DNA of 64,000 nucleotides. Source: Lachnospiraceae bacterium (GTDB lineage: Bacteria > Bacillota > Clostridia > Lachnospirales > Lachnospiraceae). Made by a program: the position numbers and the translations under genes. The notes beneath the pieces were generated by a model that worked only from the letters and a program-made list of their open reading frames with translations, ran no database searches and was not told where the DNA came from. The stretch is taken from contig VSNM01000012.1 of the NCBI GenBank assembly GCA_009774245.1, forward strand, positions 39,324 to 103,323, written 5' to 3'. Below are positions 17,128-26,141 of this stretch, piece after piece; the first letter of the stretch is position 1; the number at the start of each line of letters is the position of its first letter.

Positions 17128-18480
17128 ATGTTGATAGACAGGGCATTGGACGAAATGACCAAAAAAAACAGGGTGGTAGTCGGCTTTGACTTGGAAAATG
17201 ATTTCTCACAGATCAGCTATTGCAGGCAGAATCAGAGTATACCCGACACAGTGAGCCTGGTGATGGGGGAGGAGCAGTACAATATCCCGACACTGCTGTG
17301 CAGGAGAAATGATGTTGAGGGGGAGGCTGCGTGGCTGATCGGCAATGAAGCGCTGAAAGCGGCGAAGGAAGGACAGGGAGTGCTCGTCGAGGATCTGCTG
17401 CTGCTGGCGAAAAACAACGTCAGCGTCAGGGTTGGCGGCACGGATTCCCTGGCTGAGGAGGAAGTGTCCGCGGAGTATCTCCTCGAAATATTTGTTAAAA
17501 AAGCAATTGCTATTTTATCTGCGTATATCGTATCTGATGATATTGCGGCGGTTGCTTTCACTATGAAAGATATCAATACAGATGTTATGAAAATGCTCAG
17601 AAACATCGCAAAACAGATCGGAAAGCGAAAGACAGAGGTTTATTTCCTGAGCCATGAGGACTGTTTTTTCCAGTACATCATTCACCAGCCGCAGGAGATG
17701 TGGATTCATGATGTGCTCCTGTATGATTACAGGAAGGATGGCATCAAAAGCTATCTCCTGTCCATGAACAGAAAGACAAACCCGGTGGCATGCTTTATAG
17801 ATGCCACGCAGTATCCGCAGATGCGGATACCGGACCTGTCAGACAAAAACGAGACTGCGAAGGGCGCTTTTTTCAAGCAGCTGGATTCAGCCCTGCTTGA
17901 GATTGTCCGCAAAAATTGCGACCAGAGAGTGATAACGTCTGTTTTTTTATTGGGTGATCTGTTTGCCAAGGACTGGTGCAGAGAGTCATTGAAATATATG
18001 TGTCGGGGGAGGCGTGTGTTTCAGGGAAACAATCTGTTCAGCAAGGGAGCCTGTTACGGCGCGCGGGAGCGCGTGTACCCGTCAACACTGTCCACATCCT
18101 ACGTCTATCTGTCGGAGGACAAGCTGCGGGCGAATATCGGCATGACTTGCGACAAGGGGCAGACAGAGGTTTATTTCCCGATTCTCGACGCGGGCACAAA
18201 CTGGTATGAGGCGCAGAAGACGTTTGACGTGATGCTTGTGAAAAACAATGCGATTACGCTCAATATCGCTCCAGTGGACGGACACAGGACGCGGGTGGCG
18301 CGGATTTCCCTGGAGGGACTGAAGGTGCGGGGCAACAAGACCAACCGCGTGGAGCTTCACTTCTATATGGAGGATGCCAATGCAGTACAGATTGAGATTG
18401 CGGATAAGGGGTTCGGGGAGTTTTTTCCGTCCACAGGTCAGGTCTGGAGAGAATGCCTGCCACTCGAGGCGATTACATAA
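17128..18480 (+). CDS. Hsp70/actin-like ATPase-fold protein, DUF5716-like
   Basis: A 450-residue protein. The N-terminus VVVGFDLENDFSQISY resembles the Hsp70 phosphate-1 loop, then IPTLLCRR (family TPS), LIGNEALKAA (family G..A), VLLYDYRKDG at about residue 200 in the place of phosphate-2, and GACYGARE at about 312 like the adenosine-site GAA motif. The last 100 residues are a beta domain similar in place to an Hsp70 substrate domain. The classic LGGGT is degenerate, so ATP turnover is uncertain. It matches what I remember as DUF5716. It follows the giant DUF5717-like gene by 29 bases and precedes a TPR protein, an arrangement suggesting a chaperone-like assembly. Confidence 0.68.
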   Translation: MLIDRALDEMTKKNRVVVGFDLENDFSQISYCRQNQSIPDTVSLVMGEEQYNIPTLLCRRNDVEGEAAWLIGNEALKAAKEGQGVLVEDLLLLAKNNVSVRVGGTDSLAEEEVSAEYLLEIFVKKAIAILSAYIVSDDIAAVAFTMKDINTDVMKMLRNIAKQIGKRKTEVYFLSHEDCFFQYIIHQPQEMWIHDVLLYDYRKDGIKSYLLSMNRKTNPVACFIDATQYPQMRIPDLSDKNETAKGAFFKQLDSALLEIVRKNCDQRVITSVFLLGDLFAKDWCRESLKYMCRGRRVFQGNNLFSKGACYGARERVYPSTLSTSYVYLSEDKLRANIGMTCDKGQTEVYFPILDAGTNWYEAQKTFDVMLVKNNAITLNIAPVDGHRTRVARISLEGLKVRGNKTNRVELHFYMEDANAVQIEIADKGFGEFFPSTGQVWRECLPLEAIT

Positions 18481-18534
18481 GAGATTGCATATAAAATCGC
18501 ATAAATGATTGCATAAAAGATAGAGGTTATGTAA

Positions 18535-19368
18535 ATGAATAATGTTTGCTTATGTATCGGAAATTATGCCAAAAATCCATTTTATATAAAATTTTCTGAC
18601 ATTTCATTGTATTCTGTGGAGGAGTTATGTTATTATTTTATGGAAAAGGTGCATTTCCTGGATGACTCCATTGTCTCGGCGGAGCTCGTGAACTGGATTC
18701 GCTATGAATGCGGGCTGTCCGAGCTTGCTGACGAGCTGGATGTGTATGTCAGGAAACGCGTGTCGGTCGCTGCCTTTGTCTCGACGATCTTTGAGCGGAC
18801 CGGCATGTATGACAGCAATACCATAAAGCAGGTGGACCGCATATTGAAGGAGCAGTCCAGCCTGACGCTCACGGAGAAGTACAAGAAGCGCGCGGAATAT
18901 CTGTATCAGCAGGGGAGATTCCGGCAGGCGCTTGCCATTTACAGGGAGCTTGTGGAGTATATTCCCTCGCGGGACAGCGCGGGAAGAGCGCTTCTATATT
19001 ATAATATGGCGTCGATCTATGCCATGGATTTCGCGTTCCGGCAGGCTGCAGAGCTGTATTACGAAGCGTATCTGCTGCATCCTGACAGGCAGACAAGGTG
19101 CGCCTATATTCTGGCGAACAAGAAGGCGCTCACCGATTACGCATACGGTGCATTCAAGCGTGAGAATCCAAACTGGGAGGAGGATTTTCAACGAGTAGAA
19201 CAGATGTGCGCGCAGACGGATGAGAAGTGGCTTGCCTCGAAGGGGCAAAAGCTGGTGGCCGAACTGGCAGAACTCAGGGAAAGCGGGCAGACGGAGGCGT
19301 ACCGTCAGCGGTCGCAGGCAGTCATACAGCAGATCAAGAAGGATTATAAGCACCAGACGAAGGATTAG
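18535..19368 (+). CDS. TPR-repeat protein of the Hsp70-like operon
   Basis: A 277-residue soluble protein. The N-terminal 120 residues are a helical domain (SVEELCYYFMEKVHFLDD). Residues 120-190 form two or three tetratricopeptide repeats (EYLYQQGRFRQALAIYRELV, LLYYNMASIYAMDFAFRQAA). The C-terminus is a charged helix rich in Glu, Gln and Lys. TPRs commonly bind the tails of Hsp70 partners; here that is inference from the adjacent DUF5716-like gene. The 54-base gap before it carries three degenerate copies of ATTGCATAAAA. No enzyme motif is present. Confidence 0.65.
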   Translation: MNNVCLCIGNYAKNPFYIKFSDISLYSVEELCYYFMEKVHFLDDSIVSAELVNWIRYECGLSELADELDVYVRKRVSVAAFVSTIFERTGMYDSNTIKQVDRILKEQSSLTLTEKYKKRAEYLYQQGRFRQALAIYRELVEYIPSRDSAGRALLYYNMASIYAMDFAFRQAAELYYEAYLLHPDRQTRCAYILANKKALTDYAYGAFKRENPNWEEDFQRVEQMCAQTDEKWLASKGQKLVAELAELRESGQTEAYRQRSQAVIQQIKKDYKHQTKD

Positions 19369-19403
19369 GGAGAGCAGCAGGCATCGGAGAAAGGGGTTTT
19401 TAG

Positions 19404-20591
19404 ATGGGATTATTGGGAAAGATCAAAGGCTTTTTCAACCGGCAGGCGGTCGATGAGGAGACTGTGTATCAGCCTGACTGGGAGGAGGAGCGCCTGAAGC
19501 GCGATGATGTCGACATGCACGACAAGACACAGCGCGAACAGTATGTCAAGGCATGTATGGAACAGATGTCGGAGGCATCGAAGGAGCTGGATACACTTGG
19601 GGGAGAATACAATCTGGTGACCTCCTATCTGACGGATATGGAGGAGATCGAGGCGCAGCCCGAGGAGATCAGGGAGCAGTTAAAGACATGCGCCTCCAAG
19701 ATACTGGAGCTGGAGAGCAGCCGGAGACGGCTTGATAAGAAGCGCCGCATCATGAAGCCGGAGGATTATCTGCGCATGGAGCGCATCGAGCAGTATATGC
19801 CTGAGGGATATACAAGGCTGAAGGAGGCGGAGGATTACCAGGTGCTTGTCAAGAAGGATATGGGGAGACTGGATGGGGAGCGCCATGCCTATTATTTCAG
19901 GAAAAATGAACTGCAAAATTCGATGCAGAATATGAAGGGGATCACGTTTATGAGCGTTGGTTCCATGCTGTTTCTGATCCTGATGCTTGCGATCATAGGC
20001 CTGTCATGGCATCTTGACGTTTCGATTGGATATGCGGTCGCGGTGCTGGTCGCCGCGTCGACGCTCGCCTTTGTGTATGTGAAGTTTCACGAGGCGCAGC
20101 GGGAGCTGGTGAAGGTCGAGAAGGGTATCAATAAGCTCGTTCTCCTGCAGAATACAGTCAAGATACGCTATGTCAACAATACCAACCTGCTCGAGTACCT
20201 GTATGTCAAATTCAATGTCAACAGTTCCAATGAGCTCAAGAAGCTCTGGGACAAGTATATAGAGGAAAATATCCACCGCGAGCAGGAGAAGCAGATGGAG
20301 CACGATATGGATATCAACGAGTCTGCGCTGATCAAGCTCCTGCGCAGCTGCAATGTTGCAGATCCGGCTATCTGGCTTCACCAGGCGGAGGCGCTGGTCG
20401 ACAGCAAGGAGATGGTGGAGATCAGGCACGGGCTGATCATCAGGCGCCAGAAGCTCAGGAAGCAGATGGAGTACAATGCCAAGGTCGCACAGGAGGCGCA
20501 GGATGAAGTCAGGGATATCGTGGCCAAGTATCCGGAATACGCGGAGAAGATACTGGACCTGGTGTCCGATTACGAGAAGGTGCTTGCATAA
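19404..20591 (+). CDS. Coiled-coil protein with two membrane helices, Hsp70-like operon
   Basis: A 395-residue protein. Residues 40-165 are a heptad-rich coiled coil, residues 180-200 and 207-225 are two membrane helices with a very short loop (MLFLILMLAIIGLSW, AVAVLVAASTLAFVYV), and residues 230-395 form a second coiled coil. It is probably an inner-membrane protein with both coiled coils in the cytoplasm, which could anchor the soluble DUF5717/DUF5716/TPR proteins. I recognise no named family. The 35-base spacing after the TPR gene and the good GAAAGGGG site before ATG 19404 place it in the same operon. Confidence 0.65.
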   Translation: MGLLGKIKGFFNRQAVDEETVYQPDWEEERLKRDDVDMHDKTQREQYVKACMEQMSEASKELDTLGGEYNLVTSYLTDMEEIEAQPEEIREQLKTCASKILELESSRRRLDKKRRIMKPEDYLRMERIEQYMPEGYTRLKEAEDYQVLVKKDMGRLDGERHAYYFRKNELQNSMQNMKGITFMSVGSMLFLILMLAIIGLSWHLDVSIGYAVAVLVAASTLAFVYVKFHEAQRELVKVEKGINKLVLLQNTVKIRYVNNTNLLEYLYVKFNVNSSNELKKLWDKYIEENIHREQEKQMEHDMDINESALIKLLRSCNVADPAIWLHQAEALVDSKEMVEIRHGLIIRRQKLRKQMEYNAKVAQEAQDEVRDIVAKYPEYAEKILDLVSDYEKVLA

Positions 20592-20667
20592 GGCGCTTAT
20601 GAGAAACTGCTGCTTTGCAGCTATGATGATAAAAGCAATGACAAAAAGCAATGAGGAGGAAGAAACA

Positions 20668-21543
20668 ATGCAGGAATTTGCACCAATCAAAGAGGGTAAG
20701 GTACGGGAGGTATATGACAATGGCGACAGCCTGATTATCGTGGCGACGGACAGGATTTCCGCCTTTGATGTGATCCTGAAGAATCAGATCACTGACAAAG
20801 GCGCGATCCTCACACAGATGTCAAAGTTCTGGTTTGATTTTACGAAGGATGTCGTGCCAAACCACATGATTTCCGTAGATGTAAAAGATATGCCCGAATT
20901 TTTTCAAAATGAGAGGTTTGACGGCAACAGCATGATGTGCCGCAAGCTCGAGATGCTGCCGATCGAATGCATCGTGCGCGGCTATATCACAGGAAGCGGC
21001 TGGGCAAGCTATCAGAAGAATGGGACAGTGTGCGGCATCAGGCTTCCCGAGGGGTTGAAGGAGTCGGAAAAGCTTCCTGAGCCCATCTATACACCGAGCA
21101 CAAAGGCGGAGCTCGGACTGCATGACGAGAATATCTCCTTTGAGCGCAGCATCGAAGTGCTCGAGGCGAAATTCCCCGGAAAAGGTGCGGCGTATGCCAC
21201 AAAGATCAAGGACGCCACGCTTGCCCTGTACAAAAAATGTGCGGCGTACGCGCTGAGCAAGGGCATTATCATCGCGGATACCAAGTTTGAGTTTGGGCTT
21301 GACGAGAATGGAAATGTGGTGCTCGGCGATGAGATGCTCACGCCGGACAGCTCACGCTTCTGGCCGTTGGAGGGATATGAGGCAGGTAAGGGACAGCCAT
21401 CCTTTGACAAGCAGTTCGTGAGGGACTGGCTCAAGGCAAATCCTGACAATGACAATCTGCTGCCGGATGAGGTGGTCACGAAGACGGTCGACAAGTACAG
21501 GGAGGCATTCGCGCTGCTCACAGGAAAGACGTTTGGAGAGTGA
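20668..21543 (+). CDS. purC: Phosphoribosylaminoimidazole-succinocarboxamide synthase
   Basis: A 291-residue SAICAR synthetase, step 8 of purine synthesis: CAIR plus aspartate plus ATP. Motifs seen: GKVREVYD at the N-terminus, ATDRISAFDV, CIVRGYITGSGW, GIIIADTKFEFG and LGDEMLTPDSSRFW. The length and insertions fit the longer yeast-like form. AGGAGGA at 20654-20660 fixes ATG 20668. The upstream gap has no obvious promoter, so transcription may read through from the preceding operon. It starts purC-purF-purB. Confidence 0.97.
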   Translation: MQEFAPIKEGKVREVYDNGDSLIIVATDRISAFDVILKNQITDKGAILTQMSKFWFDFTKDVVPNHMISVDVKDMPEFFQNERFDGNSMMCRKLEMLPIECIVRGYITGSGWASYQKNGTVCGIRLPEGLKESEKLPEPIYTPSTKAELGLHDENISFERSIEVLEAKFPGKGAAYATKIKDATLALYKKCAAYALSKGIIIADTKFEFGLDENGNVVLGDEMLTPDSSRFWPLEGYEAGKGQPSFDKQFVRDWLKANPDNDNLLPDEVVTKTVDKYREAFALLTGKTFGE

Positions 21544-21586
21544 TTTGGACAGAAAGACGATATTTGCAGGGAGGATGCAATGTATT

Positions 21587-23032
21587 ATGTATAATGAAGA
21601 GATCGACAGAACGCTTGACGAGACAGGGTTAAAGGAGGAGTGCGGCGTCTTTGGCATCTATGACTTCGACGGACAGGATGTCGCCTCCACGATTTACTAT
21701 GGGCTCTTTGCCCTGCAGCACAGGGGGCAGGAGAGCTGCGGTATCGCAGTCAGTGAGACGGGCGGACCGAAGGGAAAGGTCGTCTCCTACAAGGGCATGG
21801 GGCTTGTCAATGAAGTGTTCACACAGGATGATCTGGAAAAGATGAAGGGCGATATCGGCGTAGGACATGTGCGTTACTCGACGGCGGGCGCCTCCACGCG
21901 GGAAAATGCCCAGCCGCTTGTGCTAAACTATGTGAAGGGCACGCTGGCGCTGGCGCACAACGGCAATCTGATCAATGCCGTGGAGCTGCGGCACGATCTG
22001 GAGTACACAGGAGCGATTTTCCAGACCACGATCGACTCGGAGGTGATCGCCTACCACATCGCGCGGGAGCGGCTCAACACCGCGACTGTCGAGGAGGCTG
22101 TCAATCGCGCTTGTCAGAAGATTCAGGGCGCATACTCCCTGGTTGTCATGAGCCCGCGGAAATTGATCGGAGCGCGCGATCCCTACGGCTTCAAGCCGCT
22201 CTGTATCGGAAAGCGGGAGAACAGCTATATCATCACGTCGGAGACCTGTGCACTGGATACGATCGGTGCGGAATTTGTGCGGGATGTGCTCCCGGGAGAG
22301 ACGGTCACGATCACTCCGGACGGAGGGATTCTCTCAGACATGTCGCGCGCGCTGTCAAAGGAACAGGAGGCGCGGTGTATCTTTGAGTACATCTATTTTG
22401 CGAGGCCGGACAGCCACATTGACGGGGTGAGCGTGTACGCGTCGCGCATTCAGGCCGGGCGGTTTCTGGCCATGGATTCTCCGGTGGAGGCAGATCTCGT
22501 TGTGGGTGTGCCCGAGTCGGGAAACGCGGCGGCGCTTGGCTATTCACTGCAGTCCGGGATACCCTATGGCACGGCCTTTGTAAAAAACAGCTATGTGGGG
22601 CGGACATTTATCAAGCCAAAGCAGAGCAGCCGTGAGTCGAGCGTCAAGGTAAAACTCAACGTCCTCAGGGAGGCTGTGAATGGAAAGCGTATTATTATGA
22701 TCGATGATTCCATTGTGCGCGGGACGACCTCGGACAGGATTGTGCGGATGCTCCGCGAGGCGGGGGCGGCGCAGGTGCATGTCCGCATCAGCTCGCCGCC
22801 GTTTCTGTGCCCCTGCTATTTCGGTACGGATGTTCCGGAAAAAGATCAGTTGATTGCGAATAACAGGACAGTCGATGAGATCAGGCAGATCATAGGCGCC
22901 GACTCGCTGGGATATCTGAATATCGACCGGTTAAAGAGCTTAGTGAACGGGCTGGGTATCTGCACAGGATGCTTTAACGGCAATTATCCGATCGAGCCGC
23001 CGACGCAGGATATCCGGGGAGATCTTTCCTGA
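21587..23032 (+). CDS. purF: Amidophosphoribosyltransferase
   Basis: A 481-residue class II glutamine amidotransferase, committing step of purine synthesis: PRPP plus glutamine to phosphoribosylamine. The nucleophilic Cys of ECGVFGIYD follows an 18-residue propeptide, then LQHRGQESCGI, GHVRYSTAG and ALAHNGNL. The phosphoribosyltransferase domain has the PRPP loop IIMIDDSIVRGTTS, followed by Cys-rich FLCPCYFGTD and ICTGCFNG that fit the [4Fe-4S] enzyme type of Bacillus. ATG 21587 is chosen; ATG 21575 is nearer to AGGGAGG and would add four residues. Confidence 0.97.
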   Translation: MYNEEIDRTLDETGLKEECGVFGIYDFDGQDVASTIYYGLFALQHRGQESCGIAVSETGGPKGKVVSYKGMGLVNEVFTQDDLEKMKGDIGVGHVRYSTAGASTRENAQPLVLNYVKGTLALAHNGNLINAVELRHDLEYTGAIFQTTIDSEVIAYHIARERLNTATVEEAVNRACQKIQGAYSLVVMSPRKLIGARDPYGFKPLCIGKRENSYIITSETCALDTIGAEFVRDVLPGETVTITPDGGILSDMSRALSKEQEARCIFEYIYFARPDSHIDGVSVYASRIQAGRFLAMDSPVEADLVVGVPESGNAAALGYSLQSGIPYGTAFVKNSYVGRTFIKPKQSSRESSVKVKLNVLREAVNGKRIIMIDDSIVRGTTSDRIVRMLREAGAAQVHVRISSPPFLCPCYFGTDVPEKDQLIANNRTVDEIRQIIGADSLGYLNIDRLKSLVNGLGICTGCFNGNYPIEPPTQDIRGDLS

Positions 23033-23084
23033 TGCCTGCCCCGATGAAATGATATGAGAAAGTATGGAAAATAAGGAGAAGAGT

Positions 23085-24536
23085 ATGGGTACAGACAGAT
23101 ACACAAGTCCCCTTTCTGAGCGCTATGCCAGCAAGGAAATGCAGTATATTTTTTCGCAGGATATGAAGTTCTGCACATGGAGGCGGCTCTGGATCGCTCT
23201 GGCGGAGACGGAGATGGAGCTGGGACTCTCCGAGAACGGCAAGCCGGTCATCACGCAGGAGCAGATCGACGAGATGAAAGCGCATGTCGAGGATATCAAT
23301 TACGAGGTGGCAAGGGAGCGCGAGAAGCTTGTCCGCCATGACGTGATGAGCCATGTGTATGCATACGGACAGCAGTGTCCGAAGGCGGCGGGCATCATTC
23401 ACCTGGGGGCGACCTCCTGCTATGTGGGGGACAATACGGACATCATCGTGATGAATGAGGCGTTGAAGCTGGTGCACAAAAAGCTGGTGAATGTGATCGA
23501 TGAGCTTGCAGGGTTTGCAGAGAAATACAAGAGTCTGCCGACGCTCGCATTCACGCATTTTCAGCCGGCGCAGCCCACCACGGTAGGAAAGCGTGCGACG
23601 CTGTGGATGCAGGAATTTTTGATGGACCTGGAGGACCTTGAGTATGTGATGGGAAGTCTGAAGCTGCTGGGCTCTAAGGGTACGACGGGCACACAGGCAA
23701 GCTTTCTGGAATTGTTTGACGGCGATCAGGAGACGATTGACAGGATTGATCCGATGATCGCGGCCAAGATGGGCTTCAAGGAGTGCTATGCCGTGTCAGG
23801 GCAGACATACTCCCGGAAGGTGGACACCAGAGTGGCAAATGTTCTCGCAGGGATCGCGGCGAGCGCACACAAGATGTCAAATGATATCCGCCTGCTGCAG
23901 CATTTGAAGGAGGTGGAGGAGCCCTTTGAAAAAAATCAGATCGGCTCGTCCGCGATGGCGTACAAGCGCAATCCGATGCGCTCGGAGCGCATCGCGTCGC
24001 TGTCCCGCTATGTGATGGTCGACGCATTAAATCCTGCAATTACTTCCGCGACGCAGTGGTTTGAGAGGACACTCGACGATTCCGCGAATAAGAGACTCTC
24101 GATTCCTGAAGGATTTCTTGCAATTGACGGCATCCTCGATCTCTGCCTCAATGTGGTCGACGGACTGGTGGTATACGACAAAGTGATCACGAAACATCTG
24201 ATGGCAGAGCTGCCGTTTATGGCCACGGAGAATATCATGATGGATGCCGTGAAAAACGGCGGCAACAGGCAGGAGCTTCACGAGAAGATCAGGACACTCT
24301 CCATGGAGGCGGGAAAGAATGTCAAGATGGAGGGCAGGGACAACAACCTGCTGGAGCTGATCGCGGCTGATCCGGAGTTCAACCTGACGCTGGAGCAGCT
24401 GCAGGCAGCGATGGAGCCGTCAAGGTATGTGGGCAGGGCGCCGGTACAGGTGGACAGCTTCCTCGCCAATGTGGTGAGGCCGGTGCTCGAGGCGAACCGG
24501 TCCGAACTGGGCGTCAAGGCGGAAATTAATGTCTGA
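23085..24536 (+). CDS. purB: Adenylosuccinate lyase
   Basis: A 483-residue fumarase/aspartase-superfamily enzyme that acts twice in purine synthesis, on SAICAR and on adenylosuccinate. The signature loop GSSAMAYKRNPMRSE is intact at about residue 290, with AHTHFQPAQPTT-like FTHFQPAQPTTVGKR and TSCYVGDN around the active site. ATG 23085 (GTDRYTSPLSERYASKEMQ) is preferred over ATG 23064 because AAGGAG at 23073-23078 lies six bases upstream. It follows purF by 52 bases. Confidence 0.96.
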   Translation: MGTDRYTSPLSERYASKEMQYIFSQDMKFCTWRRLWIALAETEMELGLSENGKPVITQEQIDEMKAHVEDINYEVAREREKLVRHDVMSHVYAYGQQCPKAAGIIHLGATSCYVGDNTDIIVMNEALKLVHKKLVNVIDELAGFAEKYKSLPTLAFTHFQPAQPTTVGKRATLWMQEFLMDLEDLEYVMGSLKLLGSKGTTGTQASFLELFDGDQETIDRIDPMIAAKMGFKECYAVSGQTYSRKVDTRVANVLAGIAASAHKMSNDIRLLQHLKEVEEPFEKNQIGSSAMAYKRNPMRSERIASLSRYVMVDALNPAITSATQWFERTLDDSANKRLSIPEGFLAIDGILDLCLNVVDGLVVYDKVITKHLMAELPFMATENIMMDAVKNGGNRQELHEKIRTLSMEAGKNVKMEGRDNNLLELIAADPEFNLTLEQLQAAMEPSRYVGRAPVQVDSFLANVVRPVLEANRSELGVKAEINV

Positions 24537-24574
24537 AAATGTATATTTTGAATAAATATTCTTTACTTATGCAC

Positions 24575-24603
24575 TTTACTTATGTGTCAAAAAGTTGTAT
24601 GAT
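24575..24603 (+). promoter_or_regulatory. Putative purA promoter
   Basis: TTTACT at 24575-24580, a 17-base spacer and TATGAT at 24598-24603. The upstream TTTACTTATG occurs twice in tandem (from 24562 and 24576). It implies that purA can be transcribed separately from purCFB. Confidence 0.55.
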
Positions 24604-24675
24604 AGTTAGCGGTGTGTGGTGAATGCAGCATACACTAATAAAGCAAGAGTAGAGATAAGAACCGGAGGGATGTCA

Positions 24676-25974
24676 ATGGTAAAAGCAGTAGTAGGAGCGA
24701 ATTGGGGCGACGAGGGAAAAGGTAAGATTACTGATATGCTCGCGCGCGAGGCAGATATTGTGATCCGTTTTCAGGGAGGCGCGAACGCAGGCCATACGAT
24801 CGTGAACAATTATGGCAAGTTTGCACTTCACACCCTGCCTTCAGGCGTATTTTATAATCATACGACGAGCATTATCGGCAACGGTGTGGCACTGAATATT
24901 CCGATTTTGATGGACGAGATCAAGTCGATCACGGACAGGAATGTGCCGATGCCAAAGATCCTGGTATCAGACAGGGCGCAGATCGTGATGCCGTATCATG
25001 TGCTGTTTGACCAGTATGAGGAGGAGCGTCTGGGCGGGAAGTCATTTGGTTCCACCAAGTCAGGCATCGCCCCGTTCTATTCTGATAAATATGCAAAGAT
25101 CGGTTTCCAGGTGAGCGAGCTTTTTGACGAGGAACTCTTAAAAGAAAAGATTGAGCGTGTGGTGGAGCAGAAAAATGTGATCATGGAGCATCTGTATCAC
25201 AAGCCTGCGATCGTTCCGTCAGAGCTTCTCGAGACACTGCATGAATACAGGGATATGATCAGGCCATATGTATGTGATGTGTCCGCATATCTCGACGTGG
25301 CATTGAAGGCCGGTAAGAATATTCTTCTGGAGGGGCAGCTTGGCACCTTAAAAGATCCTGACCACGGCATTTATCCGATGGTGACCTCCTCATCGACGCT
25401 TGCCGCTTTCGGTGCGATCGGTGCGGGAATACCGCCCTATGAGATCAAGGAGATTTATACAGTATGTAAGGCATATTCATCGGCAGTTGGCGCAGGCGCT
25501 TTTGTGTCAGAGATCTTTGGTGACGAGGCTGACGAGCTCAGACGGCGTGGCGGAGATGGCGGAGAGTACGGTGCTACGACAGGACGGCCGAGACGCATGG
25601 GCTGGTTTGACTGTGTGGCGTCCAGATACGGATGCCGTCTGCAGGGAACGACAGATGTCTGCTTCACGGTGCTTGATGTGCTCGGATATCTCGATGAGAT
25701 TCCTGTGTGCACAGGATATGAGATTGACGGGGAAGTCACAACGCAGTTTCCGGTGACGGCAAAGCTTGCGAAGGCAAAGCCGGTGTTTACGACGCTGCCC
25801 GGCTGGAAGACCGATATCAGAGGCATCAGAAACTATGAGGAGCTTCCAGAGAACTGCCGCGGTTATATTGAGTTCATTGAGGAACAGGTCGGTTATCCGA
25901 TCACACTGGTGAGCAACGGGCCGGCGAGGGATGACATTATCTATAGAAAGAGCAGGATAAAGGGTACGAAATAG
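24676..25974 (+). CDS. purA: Adenylosuccinate synthase
   Basis: A 432-residue GTP-dependent enzyme that adds aspartate to IMP. N-terminal NWGDEGKGKI nucleotide loop, QGGANAGHTI IMP-binding loop, GTTGRPRRxGW-like GATTGRPRRMGWFD near residue 300 and the C-terminal VSNGPARDD. ATG 24676 is chosen because GGAGGG at 24664-24669 lies six bases upstream, and the protein then begins MVKAVVGANWGDEGKG as in the family. It is followed by a strong terminator. Confidence 0.97.
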   Translation: MVKAVVGANWGDEGKGKITDMLAREADIVIRFQGGANAGHTIVNNYGKFALHTLPSGVFYNHTTSIIGNGVALNIPILMDEIKSITDRNVPMPKILVSDRAQIVMPYHVLFDQYEEERLGGKSFGSTKSGIAPFYSDKYAKIGFQVSELFDEELLKEKIERVVEQKNVIMEHLYHKPAIVPSELLETLHEYRDMIRPYVCDVSAYLDVALKAGKNILLEGQLGTLKDPDHGIYPMVTSSSTLAAFGAIGAGIPPYEIKEIYTVCKAYSSAVGAGAFVSEIFGDEADELRRRGGDGGEYGATTGRPRRMGWFDCVASRYGCRLQGTTDVCFTVLDVLGYLDEIPVCTGYEIDGEVTTQFPVTAKLAKAKPVFTTLPGWKTDIRGIRNYEELPENCRGYIEFIEEQVGYPITLVSNGPARDDIIYRKSRIKGTK

Positions 25975-25984
25975 CGGTAAATAG

Positions 25985-26025
25985 AAAGCCAGAGGCGATA
26001 TGTGGAGTGTTTGCCTCTGGCTTTT
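25985..26025 (+). terminator. Rho-independent terminator after purA
   Basis: AAAGCCAGAGGC (25985-25996) pairs with GCCTCTGGCTTT (26013-26024), a 12-bp stem with a 16-base loop and a T run. Confidence 0.92.
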
Positions 26026-26074
26026 GCCGTATTGGATTTTACATACGCAATTTTAATTTAATATGTTCCCAAAC

Positions 26075-26108
26075 ATTATGTTTACAAACATAATAATTGT
26101 GTTAAAAT
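26075..26108 (+). promoter_or_regulatory. Promoter with overlapping perfect palindrome (candidate operator)
   Basis: TTTACA at 26081-26086, 16-base spacer and TAAAAT at 26103-26108 form a promoter for the ATPase gene. A palindrome with 9-bp arms, ATTATGTTT and AAACATAAT separated by AC (26075-26094), covers the -35 box, the place expected for a repressor site. Confidence 0.6.
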
Positions 26109-26141
26109 AGAGACAGAGAAACAAAAGGAGATGTGACAGTC

